A stretch of 64,000 nt of DNA from Alkalihalobacillus sp. FSL W8-0930 (GTDB lineage Bacteria; Bacillota; Bacilli; Bacillales; Bacillaceae_D): positions 2,480,001 to 2,544,000 of the forward strand of contig CP150183.1 in assembly GCA_037965595.1 (NCBI GenBank), given 5' to 3'. Below are positions 45,101 through 53,933 of this stretch, piece after piece. Position numbers and translations under genes: made by a program. Below the pieces are notes generated by a model. It was not told the origin of the DNA. It saw nothing but the letters and a program-made list of their open reading frames with translations, and searched no databases. Position 1 is the first letter of the stretch; each line of letters starts with the position of its first letter.

Positions 45101-45257
45101 TTGCTGGATTGTTATTTGCAAGGATTACTTTAATGCCTTCTTCTCTTAGCGCCATACACGCTTGTGTGCCGGCATAATCAAATTCCGCAGCCTGCCCGAT
45201 AACGATTGGGCCAGAACCTATGACTAATACCGACTGCAGATCGCCTTTCTTATACAT
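42114..45257 (-). CDS. carB: Carbamoyl-phosphate synthase large subunit, arginine-specific
   Basis: A 1047-residue synthetase with two homologous ATP-grasp halves (GSGPIVIGQAAEFDYAG in the first, GSGPIRIGQGIEFDYCS in the second). It makes carbamoyl phosphate from bicarbonate, ammonia and two ATP. The C-terminal regulatory region is short and divergent compared with pyrimidine-type enzymes, consistent with an arginine-controlled isozyme. GGGAGAG lies before the ATG, and the gene overlaps carA by 8 bp. It belongs to the arg operon, so a separate pyrimidine CPSase is expected elsewhere. Confidence 0.96.
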   Translation of the reverse strand: MYKKGDLQSVLVIGSGPIVIGQAAEFDYAGTQACMALREEGIKVILANNNPATVMTDDACADVVYFEPLTIESIEAIIKKEKPDGLLATLGGQTGLNLALELHDSGILAANNVELLGTPIDSIKKGEDRDLFRSLMNELNEPVPESEIVTTAEEALAFAEKVGYPIIVRPAYTLGGAGGGIAKDSHALAQIVEGGLDLSPINQCLIEKSIAGFKEIEYEVMRDANDTCITVCNMENIDPVGVHTGDSIVVAPSQTLTDVEYQMLRSVSVKIIRALGIVGGCNIQFALDPNSKQYYLIEVNPRVSRSSALASKATGYPIARMAAKLSIGYLLHELKNPVTGHTYASFEPALDYVVVKFPRWPFDKFTQANRLLGTQMKATGEVMAIERHLEAALQKAIRSLELKTSGLSLDALANWTAEQHWEVVKQADDRRFFSMLELLRQGVTVEEMARETGINTYFLQAYARLVKAENEINETSLNNVSKEALLQYKKLGFTDPHLADSWHVTESEVRELRKTYELQPSYKMVDTCAGEFAASTAYYYSSWDGENEAIPSSNKKILILGSGPIRIGQGIEFDYCSVHGAYSLRKLGYETIIMNNNPETVSTDYVTADRLYFEPLTVEDVLAVAEHENVEGVIIQLGGQTAISLLEGLEDAGVHVYGTSFDTIDMLEDRGRFYSFMNDVHVPHIPGETADSKEDALTRAKTLGYPLLIRPSYVIGGQGMLICTTQEELEAYLNKEETVLYPLLLDAYYPGKELEVDVLTDGTDVYIAGIFEHVEKAGVHSGDSMAVTPPFSLSDEVKETILAYTKQIANGMDFKGIFNIQFVLYQGQLYVIEINPRASRTVPIFSKVTGVGLIDGTIQLLLGSSINDLGLTPGFAPEQSFYTVKAPVFSYLKLSGLDPLLEAEMKSTGELISISTSLPEAFKKAFAWAQGQKPALYQSKGLVYVDIHSDYEEQFQSYQQLLEQHGFTIVRNEFDQWLTQKEAIALISLPKPGFKEGKEQRIAALGKRLTVITELNTLDVMLQGRTATSNTLFSLQEWMQNDQIPVS

Positions 45258-46332
45258 ACAAGCTTTCTCTCCCTTGACTCATCATCTCTTTAAATACATT
45301 AAATAATGTTGCACTGTCGCTTGGTCCCGGATGCGCTTCTGGATGGAATTGCACCGATAACACTGGTAAAGATTTATGTTCAAGTCCCTCAATAGACCCA
45401 TCATTCACATTAAAGAATCGTGCTTGAAGCTCTGTTTGTGTAAGCGAAGCCTCATTTACCACATAGCTATGGTTTTGAGAAGTCATGTATACTTTATTGG
45501 TTTTCTGGTCAATGACTGGCTGATTGGCGCCTCTATGTCCAAAGTTTAGTTTTTCTGTATTTCCACCAAAAGCTAATGCTAACAGCTGATGACCTAAACA
45601 AATACCAAGTGTCGGATAATGTTCAGCCATTTTACGAATGGTAGGAATGTAGGACTGCAATTGCTTTGGATTGCCAGGTCCATTTGAAAGTAAAATACCA
45701 TCCGGCTTTAATGCGTCAATCGCCTCAAAGGATGTGTGATATGGAACAACTGTCACTTGGTTGCCACTGGCTACAAGCTCGTCAACAATGGACGTTTTGT
45801 ATCCAAAATCAACAAGAACGACATGTCGTTCTCCCTCACCAAATGTTTGCTTTTCTTTGACTGCTACCGTCGATACAACATCCTGCTCTCCAAGTGGCAG
45901 CGATGCATTGAAATCAACCGTTTCAGGATTTGTTGTAAGAACCGCTCTCATATCTCCGTTTTTACGGATTCGCTTTACAATTGCTCGTGTGTCCACTCCC
46001 GTTAGATAAGGAATTTTTGCTTGGGTAAGACAATCTGACAAAGGTTGATTGACCTCATAGTGATGTCCTGTTTCATTTAGTTCACTAATAAGTAAGGCCT
46101 CAGCTTGCGGTTTAAGACTTTCAAAGTCAGATTGATTAATCCCGTAGTTACCGATTAACGGATACGTAAACACGACCATTTGCCCTTTAAAGGAAGGATC
46201 ACTTAATACTTCCTGATAGCCAGTCATCCCTGTAAAAAAGACGATCTCTGCGTGGACATCTTTACCTTCTTCTGCTCCAAATAATTGGCCGCTAAATGTT
46301 TCCCCTGTTTCAAGTACGACGTAGCCTTTCAT
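45250..46332 (-). CDS. carA: Carbamoyl-phosphate synthase small subunit
   Basis: A 360-residue glutamine amidotransferase subunit that feeds ammonia to CarB. The class I glutaminase motif is LGICLGHQLLALAFGG with nucleophile Cys. The partner His-Glu lies in SVQFHPEAHPGPSDS. The N-terminal CPSase_sm domain begins MKGYVVLETGETFSG. GAGGAGGG is found before the ATG at 46332. It is 64 bp downstream of argD and overlaps carB. Confidence 0.96.
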   Translation of the reverse strand: MKGYVVLETGETFSGQLFGAEEGKDVHAEIVFFTGMTGYQEVLSDPSFKGQMVVFTYPLIGNYGINQSDFESLKPQAEALLISELNETGHHYEVNQPLSDCLTQAKIPYLTGVDTRAIVKRIRKNGDMRAVLTTNPETVDFNASLPLGEQDVVSTVAVKEKQTFGEGERHVVLVDFGYKTSIVDELVASGNQVTVVPYHTSFEAIDALKPDGILLSNGPGNPKQLQSYIPTIRKMAEHYPTLGICLGHQLLALAFGGNTEKLNFGHRGANQPVIDQKTNKVYMTSQNHSYVVNEASLTQTELQARFFNVNDGSIEGLEHKSLPVLSVQFHPEAHPGPSDSATLFNVFKEMMSQGRESLYV

Positions 46333-46396
46333 GACACCCTCCTCGGAACCTGTATATTTAATCTATTTTTTGTGTAAATATTCAAAGATAACCGCA

Positions 46397-47551
46397 CTAA
46401 ACGGTTGTTGTTTGATTTGTAACGACCTCTGCAAGAATGGATGCTGCTTGCTTTAGTTCTTCGTCTGTTGCAACAAGTGGCGGTAACAAGCGAATCACGT
46501 TTGGTCCAGCCGGTAAAACCAACAGCCCTTTTTCTCTAGCTTTTGTAATATACTCCGCTACTGGCGCGTAGCACTCTATTCCAGCAATTAATCCTAATCC
46601 ACGAACTTCTTTGACAATTGGTGATCCGTTCAGAGCTTCGTTCAAATAGTTTTCAAAAGCTTTCCCTTTTTTCACTACTTCTTTTAAGAAAGACTCATCA
46701 AAGATTTCTGTGAGTACCGCGTTCACAACAGCCATTGCAAGTGGATTTCCTCCAAATGTTGAACCGTGACTCCCTGGCTGAAACGCTGGTTTTAAGTGAG
46801 CTTTACCAATTAACGCACCGACTGGAAAACCATTTCCAAGTCCTTTCGCAACAGTAATGATATCAGGTGAAAGATTAAAATGCTCATAACCGAATGCTTT
46901 TCCTGTTCGTCCGATACCCGTTTGCACTTCATCTACTATGAGAAGAAGAGAATGTTCCTTACATAAGGCTTGAAGGTTTTCTGCAAAATCTGCGTCCATT
47001 ACTCTGACGCCACCTTCACCTTGAACAACCTCAATCATCACAGCTGCTGTTTCATCCGTCATCAAACGCTTCACAGACTCTAGATCATTTAAATCAGCAT
47101 AGCTAAAGCTTTCTAGCATCGTGCCATATCCTTCATGGATTTTCGCCTGTCCGGTTGCAGCCATGCTTCCTAACGTACGACCGTGGAACGAATTCTTTAA
47201 GCTGATAATGTGTTGTTTACCTGTATGTTTACGAGCTAGCTTAATGGCTGCTTCGTTAGCCTCTGTTCCACTGTTACAGAAAAACACATAGTCTCCACTA
47301 CTCTTCTCCGTAAGAACTGAAGCTGCTTGTTCCTGACCGTCTATCTCAAATAAATTTGAGACATGCCATAACTGCTCCGCTTGCGTTTTTAATGCATCAA
47401 CAACATTTGGATGGCAGTGACCAAGATTACAAACAGCAATACCGCCAATGAAGTCCAGATATTCTTTGTTATTAGTATCAACTAATGTCGTACCCTTGCC
47501 TGACTTAACATGGACGTCCCATCTTTGATAGGTTGGAAATAATGAACTCAT
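46397..47551 (-). CDS. argD: Acetylornithine aminotransferase
   Basis: A 384-residue class III PLP aminotransferase converting N-acetylglutamate semialdehyde to N-acetylornithine. Phosphate-binding SGTEANEAAIKLAR, the Asp in LIVDEVQTGIGRTG and the PLP lysine Lys236 in ITVAKGLGNG are visible. AGAAGGG precedes the ATG. It lies 21 bp after argB in the operon. Confidence 0.95.
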   Translation of the reverse strand: MSSLFPTYQRWDVHVKSGKGTTLVDTNNKEYLDFIGGIAVCNLGHCHPNVVDALKTQAEQLWHVSNLFEIDGQEQAASVLTEKSSGDYVFFCNSGTEANEAAIKLARKHTGKQHIISLKNSFHGRTLGSMAATGQAKIHEGYGTMLESFSYADLNDLESVKRLMTDETAAVMIEVVQGEGGVRVMDADFAENLQALCKEHSLLLIVDEVQTGIGRTGKAFGYEHFNLSPDIITVAKGLGNGFPVGALIGKAHLKPAFQPGSHGSTFGGNPLAMAVVNAVLTEIFDESFLKEVVKKGKAFENYLNEALNGSPIVKEVRGLGLIAGIECYAPVAEYITKAREKGLLVLPAGPNVIRLLPPLVATDEELKQAASILAEVVTNQTTTV

Positions 47552-47572
47552 GTGATCCCTTCTCTCTATTTA

Positions 47573-48355
47573 TTAGGAAACAGATGGTGCAGTCTGCTTG
47601 ACGATTTTTGTTCCTGATAATCCACTTCCAGCTGAAAAGACTGCATTCTTTCCGTTTACGATTCGCACAAATGGAAGAGATCCTTTTAAACTATGCAGGG
47701 CTGCACGAACTTTAGGAATCATTCCTCCATAAATCACTCCACTTTGAATGAACTGTTGAACTTCCTCTTCTGTGACTGTCGCAAGCGCCGTACCGTCTTT
47801 TAAGATGCCATCTACATCCGTTACAAAGATCAATTCATTGGCTCCTAGAGCTTCTGCAATGGCTCCAGCTGCTGTGTCTGCATTCACATTAAAATGTGTG
47901 CCATCCGCATCTACCCCGATTGGAGCAATAACCGGAATTAACTGTTGATCAATTAACGTGTGAATCAGCTCTGCGTTCACTTGTATCGGCTCACCTACAT
48001 ATCCTAGCTTCTCAACATTTACTGGTTTGACCATTAACAGATTGGCATCACACCCAGCTAATCCGATCGCCAGGCCCTCACCTTCTTGTGTTCGTTTCAC
48101 TAGTTGTTTGTTCACTCGCCCACATAGGACCATTTCTACTGTATCCAACACAACTGAGGTTGTTTTTCTAAGTCCATCTACAAATTCACTCTCAATCGAA
48201 AGCTGGTCAAGCATCTGATTAATATCAGGCCCTCCACCATGAACAAGTACGGGGTGTTTGCCTTCTTGTTTAAGCTTTGTAATGCTTTGGAAGAAGTCAT
48301 CCGATAATTGCTCTAACGTACTTCCGCCACATTTTATAACGACAATTCCAGACAT
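47573..48355 (-). CDS. argB: Acetylglutamate kinase
   Basis: A 260-residue amino-acid-kinase-fold enzyme phosphorylating N-acetylglutamate. N-terminal VVIKCGGSTL, HGGGPDINQML and NVNADTAAGAIAEALGA motifs are typical. There is no N-terminal helix of the type linked to arginine inhibition in hexameric enzymes, so it is probably the arginine-insensitive dimeric form, as in Bacillus. Start at ATG 48355 follows AAGGAGGTG; a GTG at 48364 lies over the site. 17 bp from argJ. Confidence 0.95.
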   Translation of the reverse strand: MSGIVVIKCGGSTLEQLSDDFFQSITKLKQEGKHPVLVHGGGPDINQMLDQLSIESEFVDGLRKTTSVVLDTVEMVLCGRVNKQLVKRTQEGEGLAIGLAGCDANLLMVKPVNVEKLGYVGEPIQVNAELIHTLIDQQLIPVIAPIGVDADGTHFNVNADTAAGAIAEALGANELIFVTDVDGILKDGTALATVTEEEVQQFIQSGVIYGGMIPKVRAALHSLKGSLPFVRIVNGKNAVFSAGSGLSGTKIVKQTAPSVS

Positions 48356-48372
48356 TGATTGCACCTCCTTAT

Positions 48373-49608
48373 TTATGTGCGATATCCTGCATTTATTCGA
48401 ACATAATCATAGGTTAAATCGCAGCCCCATGCTTTTCCGAATCCTTCTCCAACATGTAAATGAACGTTAATGACCACCGTATCCTCATCTGTCATATAAG
48501 CGGTTGCTTGTTCCTCAGAGAAAACAAGTGGCTGACTTTGTAAGAGTGTCATCGTGCTTCCAATTGCGATATCAATCGTTTCAGGGTTAATTTTGCATTC
48601 ACTGTAACCAATCGCACAAATGATTCTTCCCCAGTTCGCATCCTTACCAAATACAGCTGATTTTACAAGGTCTGAACCGACAATTTGCTTTGCTACCTTA
48701 CCAGCTTCCTCATCATTTAATGCACCATTTACTTGAACCTCGATCAGCTTAGTCGCTCCTTCACCGTCACGTGCAATTTGCTTAGAAAGTGATTCACATG
48801 CAAGCTTTAGCGCTTCGTAAAAGGAAGCCCATTGCGGATGATCTGGTGAGAGTGAATTGTTACCAGCAAGTCCTGATGCCATCACAACCGCCATATCATT
48901 TGTCGATGTATCTCCATCAACTGTAATACGGTTAAATGTCTGGTTGGTAATACTGGATAATGCTTTTTGTAGTTCGTCAGACTCAATCACAGCATCTGTT
49001 GTAACGAAGGAAAGCATCGTTGCCATATTTGGATGAATCATACCAGATCCTTTTGCAACACCACCAATGGAAATCGTTTGACCATCTATCTCTGTTTGAA
49101 AGCAGGTTTGTTTTGTTGTTGTATCCGTTGTTAGAATCGCTTCATTAAATGTTTGTGCCGCGCCTTCAATCGATGTAGGCTTTAATTGTTTAATTCCGTC
49201 CGTAACTTTTTCAATCGGTAAATACTCACCAATCACACCCGTGGAAGTAACAGCTACCAAATGCTCTGGAATGTTAAATTGCTGTGCTGATACCTGTCGC
49301 ATCGTGTAAGCATCTTTTAGTCCACGTTCTCCCGTACATGCATTTGCATTCCCACTATTAACAACTAATGCCTGAATCTTATTTTCTACCGCAATCGATT
49401 CCTGTGTTACTTTAAGCGGTGCCGCTTGAATTTGATTTAATGTGTAGACTGCCGCAACGCTCGCTGGCACTTCACATAAAATCGCTCCAAGATCTTTGCG
49501 TTTACGCTTTAATCCGGCATGAATGCCTGCTGCCAAAAAGCCCTTTGGTGTTAAAATAGACCCTGATTCTATCTGTTTTACTTGATCTGTTTGTTTGGTT
49601 ACACTCAT
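48373..49608 (-). CDS. argJ: Bifunctional glutamate N-acetyltransferase / ornithine acetyltransferase
   Basis: A 411-residue N-terminal-nucleophile enzyme that recycles acetyl from acetylornithine to glutamate, and possibly uses acetyl-CoA. The self-cleavage motif is KGSGMIHPNMATML with the new N-terminal nucleophile Thr197. The oxyanion pair TSTGVIGEYLP is present. GGGGAG lies before the ATG. Presence of ArgJ explains the absence of argA and argE here. 14 bp from argC. Confidence 0.95.
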   Translation of the reverse strand: MSVTKQTDQVKQIESGSILTPKGFLAAGIHAGLKRKRKDLGAILCEVPASVAAVYTLNQIQAAPLKVTQESIAVENKIQALVVNSGNANACTGERGLKDAYTMRQVSAQQFNIPEHLVAVTSTGVIGEYLPIEKVTDGIKQLKPTSIEGAAQTFNEAILTTDTTTKQTCFQTEIDGQTISIGGVAKGSGMIHPNMATMLSFVTTDAVIESDELQKALSSITNQTFNRITVDGDTSTNDMAVVMASGLAGNNSLSPDHPQWASFYEALKLACESLSKQIARDGEGATKLIEVQVNGALNDEEAGKVAKQIVGSDLVKSAVFGKDANWGRIICAIGYSECKINPETIDIAIGSTMTLLQSQPLVFSEEQATAYMTDEDTVVINVHLHVGEGFGKAWGCDLTYDYVRINAGYRT

Positions 49609-49622
49609 CTTTCTACTCCCCT

Positions 49623-50660
49623 TTATGGATAAACAGGAACAACATCCAGCCCCGTTGTTTCATCCCAACCGTTCATTACATTCATATTTTGTATCGCCTG
49701 ACCTGCCGCGCCCTTTACCATGTTATCAATCACTGATACGATGGTTGCTCGACCCGTTCGCTCATCATATGACAACCCGATATCACAGTAATTGCTTCCG
49801 TATACTTCTCTTGTAGCCGGGTAGTGATTTTCTTTTCTGATTCGGACAAATGGTGAGTCTTTATACACATCATTGTATAACTGATGTAGCTTTTCTTGGC
49901 TGTAGGATTCTTTTAGTTGCACATACATGGTTGTCATGATGCCTCGAACCATTGGCACAAGATGCGTCTGGAACGTAATCGCATCAATTTTGTCATTCCA
50001 TCGTTTAAGCTGTTGCTCAATTTCTGGTGTGTGCTTATGACTGTTCACCTGGTAGATCTTAAAGTTCTCACTCATTTCACTATAATGAGTCATAGCGGAT
50101 GTTGACCTACCCGCACCAGATGTACCTGTTTTTGCATCAATAATAATTGAATGGTGCTCTACCAAATCTTGCTGTACTAACGGTGCTAAACCTAGTAGTG
50201 CGGCCGTTGGGTAACATCCTGGGTTTGCAATAATGGATGCTGATTGAACCTCTTCACTCGCCCATTCATTTAATCCATAGATTGCTAGATCAATGGTTGT
50301 TTGGTCTGCTGCCTTGCGTTTATACCAGCTTTCATAAATAGCTGGATCCTCTAATCTAAGATCACCTGATAAATCAATAACCTTTGTTCCGTTCTTTGCT
50401 ACCTGGTACGTACTCTCTGCCGACACTCCAGGTGGTGTAGCCATAAACACAAGGTCCGTTTCTTGACTTACAACGTCTGGATCAAATGCTTTTAATGTTA
50501 AATCGTACACATCGGTTAGATGAGGATACGAATCACTAATATGTACGCCGTCTTTGGATGATGTATATAGATGAATATATTTTACTTTTGGATGGTTCTT
50601 CAATAAGCGGAGAAGCTCTGCCCCGCCGTAGCCTGTAGCTCCAACAATTCCTATTCTCAT
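49623..50660 (-). CDS. argC: N-acetyl-gamma-glutamyl-phosphate reductase
   Basis: A 345-residue NADPH-dependent reductase, the first gene of the arginine operon. The dinucleotide-binding GATGYGGAELLRLL (residues 7-20) and the active Cys149 in ANPGCYPTAA are present, with a His in HKHTPEIEQ. GGGAG precedes the ATG at 50660. The promoter 50 bp upstream is overlapped by two ARG-box-like sites. Confidence 0.96.
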   Translation of the reverse strand: MRIGIVGATGYGGAELLRLLKNHPKVKYIHLYTSSKDGVHISDSYPHLTDVYDLTLKAFDPDVVSQETDLVFMATPPGVSAESTYQVAKNGTKVIDLSGDLRLEDPAIYESWYKRKAADQTTIDLAIYGLNEWASEEVQSASIIANPGCYPTAALLGLAPLVQQDLVEHHSIIIDAKTGTSGAGRSTSAMTHYSEMSENFKIYQVNSHKHTPEIEQQLKRWNDKIDAITFQTHLVPMVRGIMTTMYVQLKESYSQEKLHQLYNDVYKDSPFVRIRKENHYPATREVYGSNYCDIGLSYDERTGRATIVSVIDNMVKGAAGQAIQNMNVMNGWDETTGLDVVPVYP

Positions 50661-50708
50661 CTAGCTCCCGCTCCGTTTCTATCTCTCTCTGATTTTCTCT
50701 TGTGTTTC

Positions 50709-50753
50709 ATTATAAATATGAATAAAAATAAATTCAACTGTATTTTTATTTTA
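50709..50753 (-). promoter_or_regulatory. argC promoter with ARG boxes (AhrC/ArgR sites)
   Basis: On the minus strand TTGAAT (50732-50737) and TATAAT (50709-50714) are 17 bp apart. TATGAATAAAAATAAATT (50717-50734) resembles the 18-bp ARG box of Bacillus AhrC, and a second, reversed copy is CAACTGTATTTTTATTTTA (50735-50753). The boxes cover the promoter, as expected for arginine repression. Confidence 0.8.
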
Positions 50754-50792
50754 TTTTCAAAGAAAAACGAAAAAGGTTGTTACACTAGATAT

Positions 50793-50840
50793 AAAAAGAG
50801 CGTAACTCGATTGGATTTAATCGGGTTACGCTCTTTTTTC
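50793..50840 (-). terminator. Terminator of the ctaG-sco pair
   Basis: A 20-bp stem, AAAAAGAGCGTAACTCGATT with AATCGGGTTACGCTCTTTTT, one G-T pair. Its symmetry might allow action in both directions. Confidence 0.92.
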
Positions 50841-50882
50841 ATTCAATTAGATGTGTAATATTCATTAAAGCTGTATAAATAT

Positions 50883-51491
50883 TTACTTTGTTTCGATTGC
50901 TTGCTTTAGATCTTTAATGTACTCTTCTTGGTCTGTTTCTAAACCATCGTATTTACGAATGACATGACCCTCTGGATCTACTAGGAAAAATGCCGTTGTA
51001 TGCAAAATATCTGAACCGTCTTCTGCTTTCTCTAAACGTGATTTAAAGGAATCCAATGAAAATTGAACGATCTCTTCCTCCTCATAACCAGTAGCAAAGG
51101 TCCACGTTTCAAAATCAACTCCTAGGTTTGTCCCGTACTGCTTCAAAAGCTCAGGATTGTCCTGGTTTGGATCAACTGTAAACGATATGACCTTAACCGG
51201 AAGCTCCTCTTCAATTGCCTCGGCTTGAAGATTCTGCAAGTTAGGTGATAAAAGCGGACAAACAGTAGAACAATTCGTAAAGATCATATTCGCAAGCCAG
51301 TAGTCCCCTTCAAAGTCAGAGACCTGAGTCACTTCCTCATCCTGATTTGTAAATTCAAGGTTTGTTACCTTCATGCCGGCTTCACTTATATCATAAGTAG
51401 AATCTGTTTCTTTTGCTCCTATTTCATACACCCAGCTGCATCCTGTAAGTATGAGCACTAAAAACCCAAGCAAACCATATTTCATTTTCAT
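50883..51491 (-). CDS. SCO1/SenC-family copper protein, lipoprotein
   Basis: A 202-residue thioredoxin-fold lipoprotein that helps load copper into the CuA site of cytochrome c oxidase. The lipobox LTGC puts the lipidated Cys at residue 18. The copper-binding residues are Cys74 and Cys78 (FTNCSTVCPL) and His164 (DILHTTAFFLVD). This corresponds to B. subtilis YpmQ/BsSco. GGAGAG lies upstream of the ATG. It is 16 bp after ctaG, and the pair makes a small oxidase-assembly operon. Confidence 0.9.
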   Translation of the reverse strand: MKMKYGLLGFLVLILTGCSWVYEIGAKETDSTYDISEAGMKVTNLEFTNQDEEVTQVSDFEGDYWLANMIFTNCSTVCPLLSPNLQNLQAEAIEEELPVKVISFTVDPNQDNPELLKQYGTNLGVDFETWTFATGYEEEEIVQFSLDSFKSRLEKAEDGSDILHTTAFFLVDPEGHVIRKYDGLETDQEEYIKDLKQAIETK

Positions 51492-51507
51492 ACGTCTCTC
51501 CTACCTT

Positions 51508-52422
51508 TTACAACGAAGGAATATCGCTTATCGTCATGGATCCTTCCTGTTGTTTTTCTTTCCGTAACCACTGCTTAAACACATAGCCAATTGTAATGCC
51601 ATAGACTACCTCTTGCATAATCTTCATGAGAACACCAGCAAGCTGCTGATCCATTCTCGTGTCCAAAAAAGCCAAAGGTGCAGATGGTCCATTAAACATG
51701 GAAAGAGGAATCTCAGTCCCTGCTGGCAAACAATAGGACATCACATTTGCCCAAACAACCGGATCCGTATACGTTGCATACATTGAAGCCGGAGCAAAAA
51801 TAATTAGCGCACAAGCTGGCGTAATTAAAATCCCATTTGCAAAGATATAGCCGATCCGTCTTAAATCTGACAGCTGGTAGACGCTTGGCAACGGCGCAAG
51901 CATATGCCACCACATTAATGCCGCAGCAAATAGTAATCCATACTGGTACACACTATGTAAAATCGGCGACTGCATCAGACTATCAAACATAAAAGGGACA
52001 TGATAGAATGAAAACAGGCCATTAAATAATAGAAGTGCTAAAATCGGATGACTAAAAAAGCGAAAGATTGGTTGAATGCCTCTGCTTTTTAACCACTCAG
52101 CTGCCTGCGAGAATACCCATTTAGGTAATCCTAGAAGCAGGAAAGGAACAGCGACAAAGTAGGCGAGTACCATCTGCAGCATATGAATGCTCATCACCAT
52201 ATGTCCTGCTAGATACAAAGGGCTCCCCCATCCCCCATAAAGTGCTAGCATCCCTAAACCAAAATAGATTTTTTGCCGTAGTGATGTGTTTGAAAGAACG
52301 TGTTGATGTCTTTTTTCATATTTAATGAGCCAGCCATATACAATAGAAACAAGGATAATGCCAACGATTAATTCTGGTGTCCAAAGTGCACGGAATGTAA
52401 ACGTTGTCCACAATGACTCCAT
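51508..52422 (-). CDS. ctaG: Cytochrome c oxidase assembly factor CtaG (caa3 type)
   Basis: A 304-residue integral membrane protein with about seven helices. It belongs to the CtaG_Bacillus family (caa3_CtaG), which is needed for caa3 oxidase activity. Family features are LYLAGHMVMSIHMLQMVL, FYHVPFMFD and WWHMLAPLPSV, with several membrane histidines, and a cytoplasmic charged tail. ATG 52422 follows GGGGGAG; a frame from 52470 adds only 16 polar residues without a site. Pairing with Sco supports copper delivery to the oxidase. The oxidase genes are not in this window. Confidence 0.92.
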   Translation of the reverse strand: MESLWTTFTFRALWTPELIVGIILVSIVYGWLIKYEKRHQHVLSNTSLRQKIYFGLGMLALYGGWGSPLYLAGHMVMSIHMLQMVLAYFVAVPFLLLGLPKWVFSQAAEWLKSRGIQPIFRFFSHPILALLLFNGLFSFYHVPFMFDSLMQSPILHSVYQYGLLFAAALMWWHMLAPLPSVYQLSDLRRIGYIFANGILITPACALIIFAPASMYATYTDPVVWANVMSYCLPAGTEIPLSMFNGPSAPLAFLDTRMDQQLAGVLMKIMQEVVYGITIGYVFKQWLRKEKQQEGSMTISDIPSL

Positions 52423-52559
52423 AACGCGTCTCCCCCTTAGACCGGGATTTTCATTTTCATCATTCTCCATCCACTATACCACAAATGAAAACGTATCCGC
52501 AGGTCAATTTCGTGACAGTATGCAATCTTATAAACTATGTAGTAGAAAGGATTTTACCT

Positions 52560-53378
52560 ATGCCATCAAAACATCTTATCGCACTTGATCTTGACGGAAC
52601 TCTATTAACGGATGATAAAACAATCTCCGCACGCTCAAAGCAAGCAATCGAGAAAGCAAAGGCATATGGACACATCGTTGCCATTTCAACTGGCCGTCCT
52701 GTTCGAGCTAGTCTTAATTATTACCGTGAGCTTGGGTTAACAAGTCCAATGGTTAACTTTAATGGTGCATTTGTTCACAACCCAGATGCCCCGTCCTTTG
52801 GTTCGTATCACAGCCCTCTTGACTTAAAAACAGCCAAAACGGTCATTGAGACCTGTGAAGCTTTTCGCGTGAGCAATATTATGGTAGAAGTGATGGACGA
52901 CTTTTACTTACGTTACAAAGATGAATTATTTGTAGAAGCTTTTACAGCAGGTCAGAACCCTATTGATTACGGCAATCTACTAAATATTCTTCAAGATGCA
53001 CCAACCTCTGTCTTAATTCATCCTCAATATGACCAGGCTGAATCTCTTAGAGACTTATTAAAAAAGGCGCATGCAGAAGTAATTGAACAAAGAGTATGGG
53101 GTGCACCTTGGAACATTATTGAAGTAATTCGTGCCGGAGTTAATAAAGCGGTAGGATTAAAACGAATCTCAGACTATTACGGAATTCCTAGTGAACGAAT
53201 CATTGCTTTTGGTGATGAGGATAATGACCTGGAAATGCTTGAATTTGCTGGACAAGGTGTGGCTATGGGCAATGCCATTCCTGAGCTTAAGTCTGTGGCA
53301 AATCATATTACCCTAACCAACGAAGAAGATGGAATTGCGGAGTATTTAGAAGAAGCATTAAATCTTTCAGTTAAATAA
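52560..53378 (+). CDS. Cof-type HAD phosphatase
   Basis: A 272-residue HAD-superfamily hydrolase with the C2B (Cof) cap, probably a sugar-phosphate or cofactor phosphatase. HAD motif 1 is ALDLDGTLL (Asp8, Asp10 by position), motif 2 STGRP, the Lys region NKAVGLKRI and the final acidic motif GDEDNDLEML. The exact substrate is unknown; many B. subtilis paralogues exist (for example YitU, YkrA). Start at ATG 52560 follows AAAGGA. An upstream frame to 52485 lacks a site. Confidence 0.88.
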   Translation: MPSKHLIALDLDGTLLTDDKTISARSKQAIEKAKAYGHIVAISTGRPVRASLNYYRELGLTSPMVNFNGAFVHNPDAPSFGSYHSPLDLKTAKTVIETCEAFRVSNIMVEVMDDFYLRYKDELFVEAFTAGQNPIDYGNLLNILQDAPTSVLIHPQYDQAESLRDLLKKAHAEVIEQRVWGAPWNIIEVIRAGVNKAVGLKRISDYYGIPSERIIAFGDEDNDLEMLEFAGQGVAMGNAIPELKSVANHITLTNEEDGIAEYLEEALNLSVK

Positions 53379-53460
53379 CTTCAAAAAACGTAACAGCACG
53401 GTTTTCAATCAATGAAATATGATAAGATTTACTAGAGTAACGGACTTTAGGAGGATTCAT

Positions 53461-53919
53461 ATGATTGAAATTGTGGAAGTAGATAATCACGCAGATCAGC
53501 TTCTTCGCACTCAAATTGTTGATCTTTTGATGGAACAAATGCAGTCAATCGGTCCAAAGGATGGACGACCTGAGTTAGAAGAAACAATCAACCGAGCGCT
53601 TGAACCTGGTTCAAAGGCACACTTGTTTATTGCAATCAGTGAACATAATGGTGTTGTTGGTGCTGCCTTCCTCAATGTTGGATTAAGTCTTGGCAAGGGT
53701 GGCCAGTATATCTGGTTAAATGATTTGTTTGTCACGAAAGATTTTAGGAACAGAGGAATCGCAAAAAAATTACTCCTTCGCATCATCTACTGGGCTGAAC
53801 AAAAGAAAATCAAAGGAATTGAATTAGAAACCGGCAGAAATAACGAAGCAACAAAAGCACTTTATAATTCACTTGGATTTTATGATGTCATTTCTAAAAG
53901 GTACGGGTTTAGGTTTTAA
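53461..53919 (+). CDS. GNAT-family N-acetyltransferase
   Basis: A 152-residue acetyltransferase. The acetyl-CoA loop is RNRGIAKKLLLRI (motif R/QxxGxG/A), preceded by the strand YIWLNDLFVTKDF, and the C-terminal strand reads GFYDVISKRYGF. AGGAGG is six bases before the ATG. The acceptor substrate cannot be inferred. It lies 80 bp downstream of the HAD gene, and repeat copy E follows it closely. Confidence 0.84.
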   Translation: MIEIVEVDNHADQLLRTQIVDLLMEQMQSIGPKDGRPELEETINRALEPGSKAHLFIAISEHNGVVGAAFLNVGLSLGKGGQYIWLNDLFVTKDFRNRGIAKKLLLRIIYWAEQKKIKGIELETGRNNEATKALYNSLGFYDVISKRYGFRF

Positions 53920-53933
53920 GTAAATGCGAGAAC

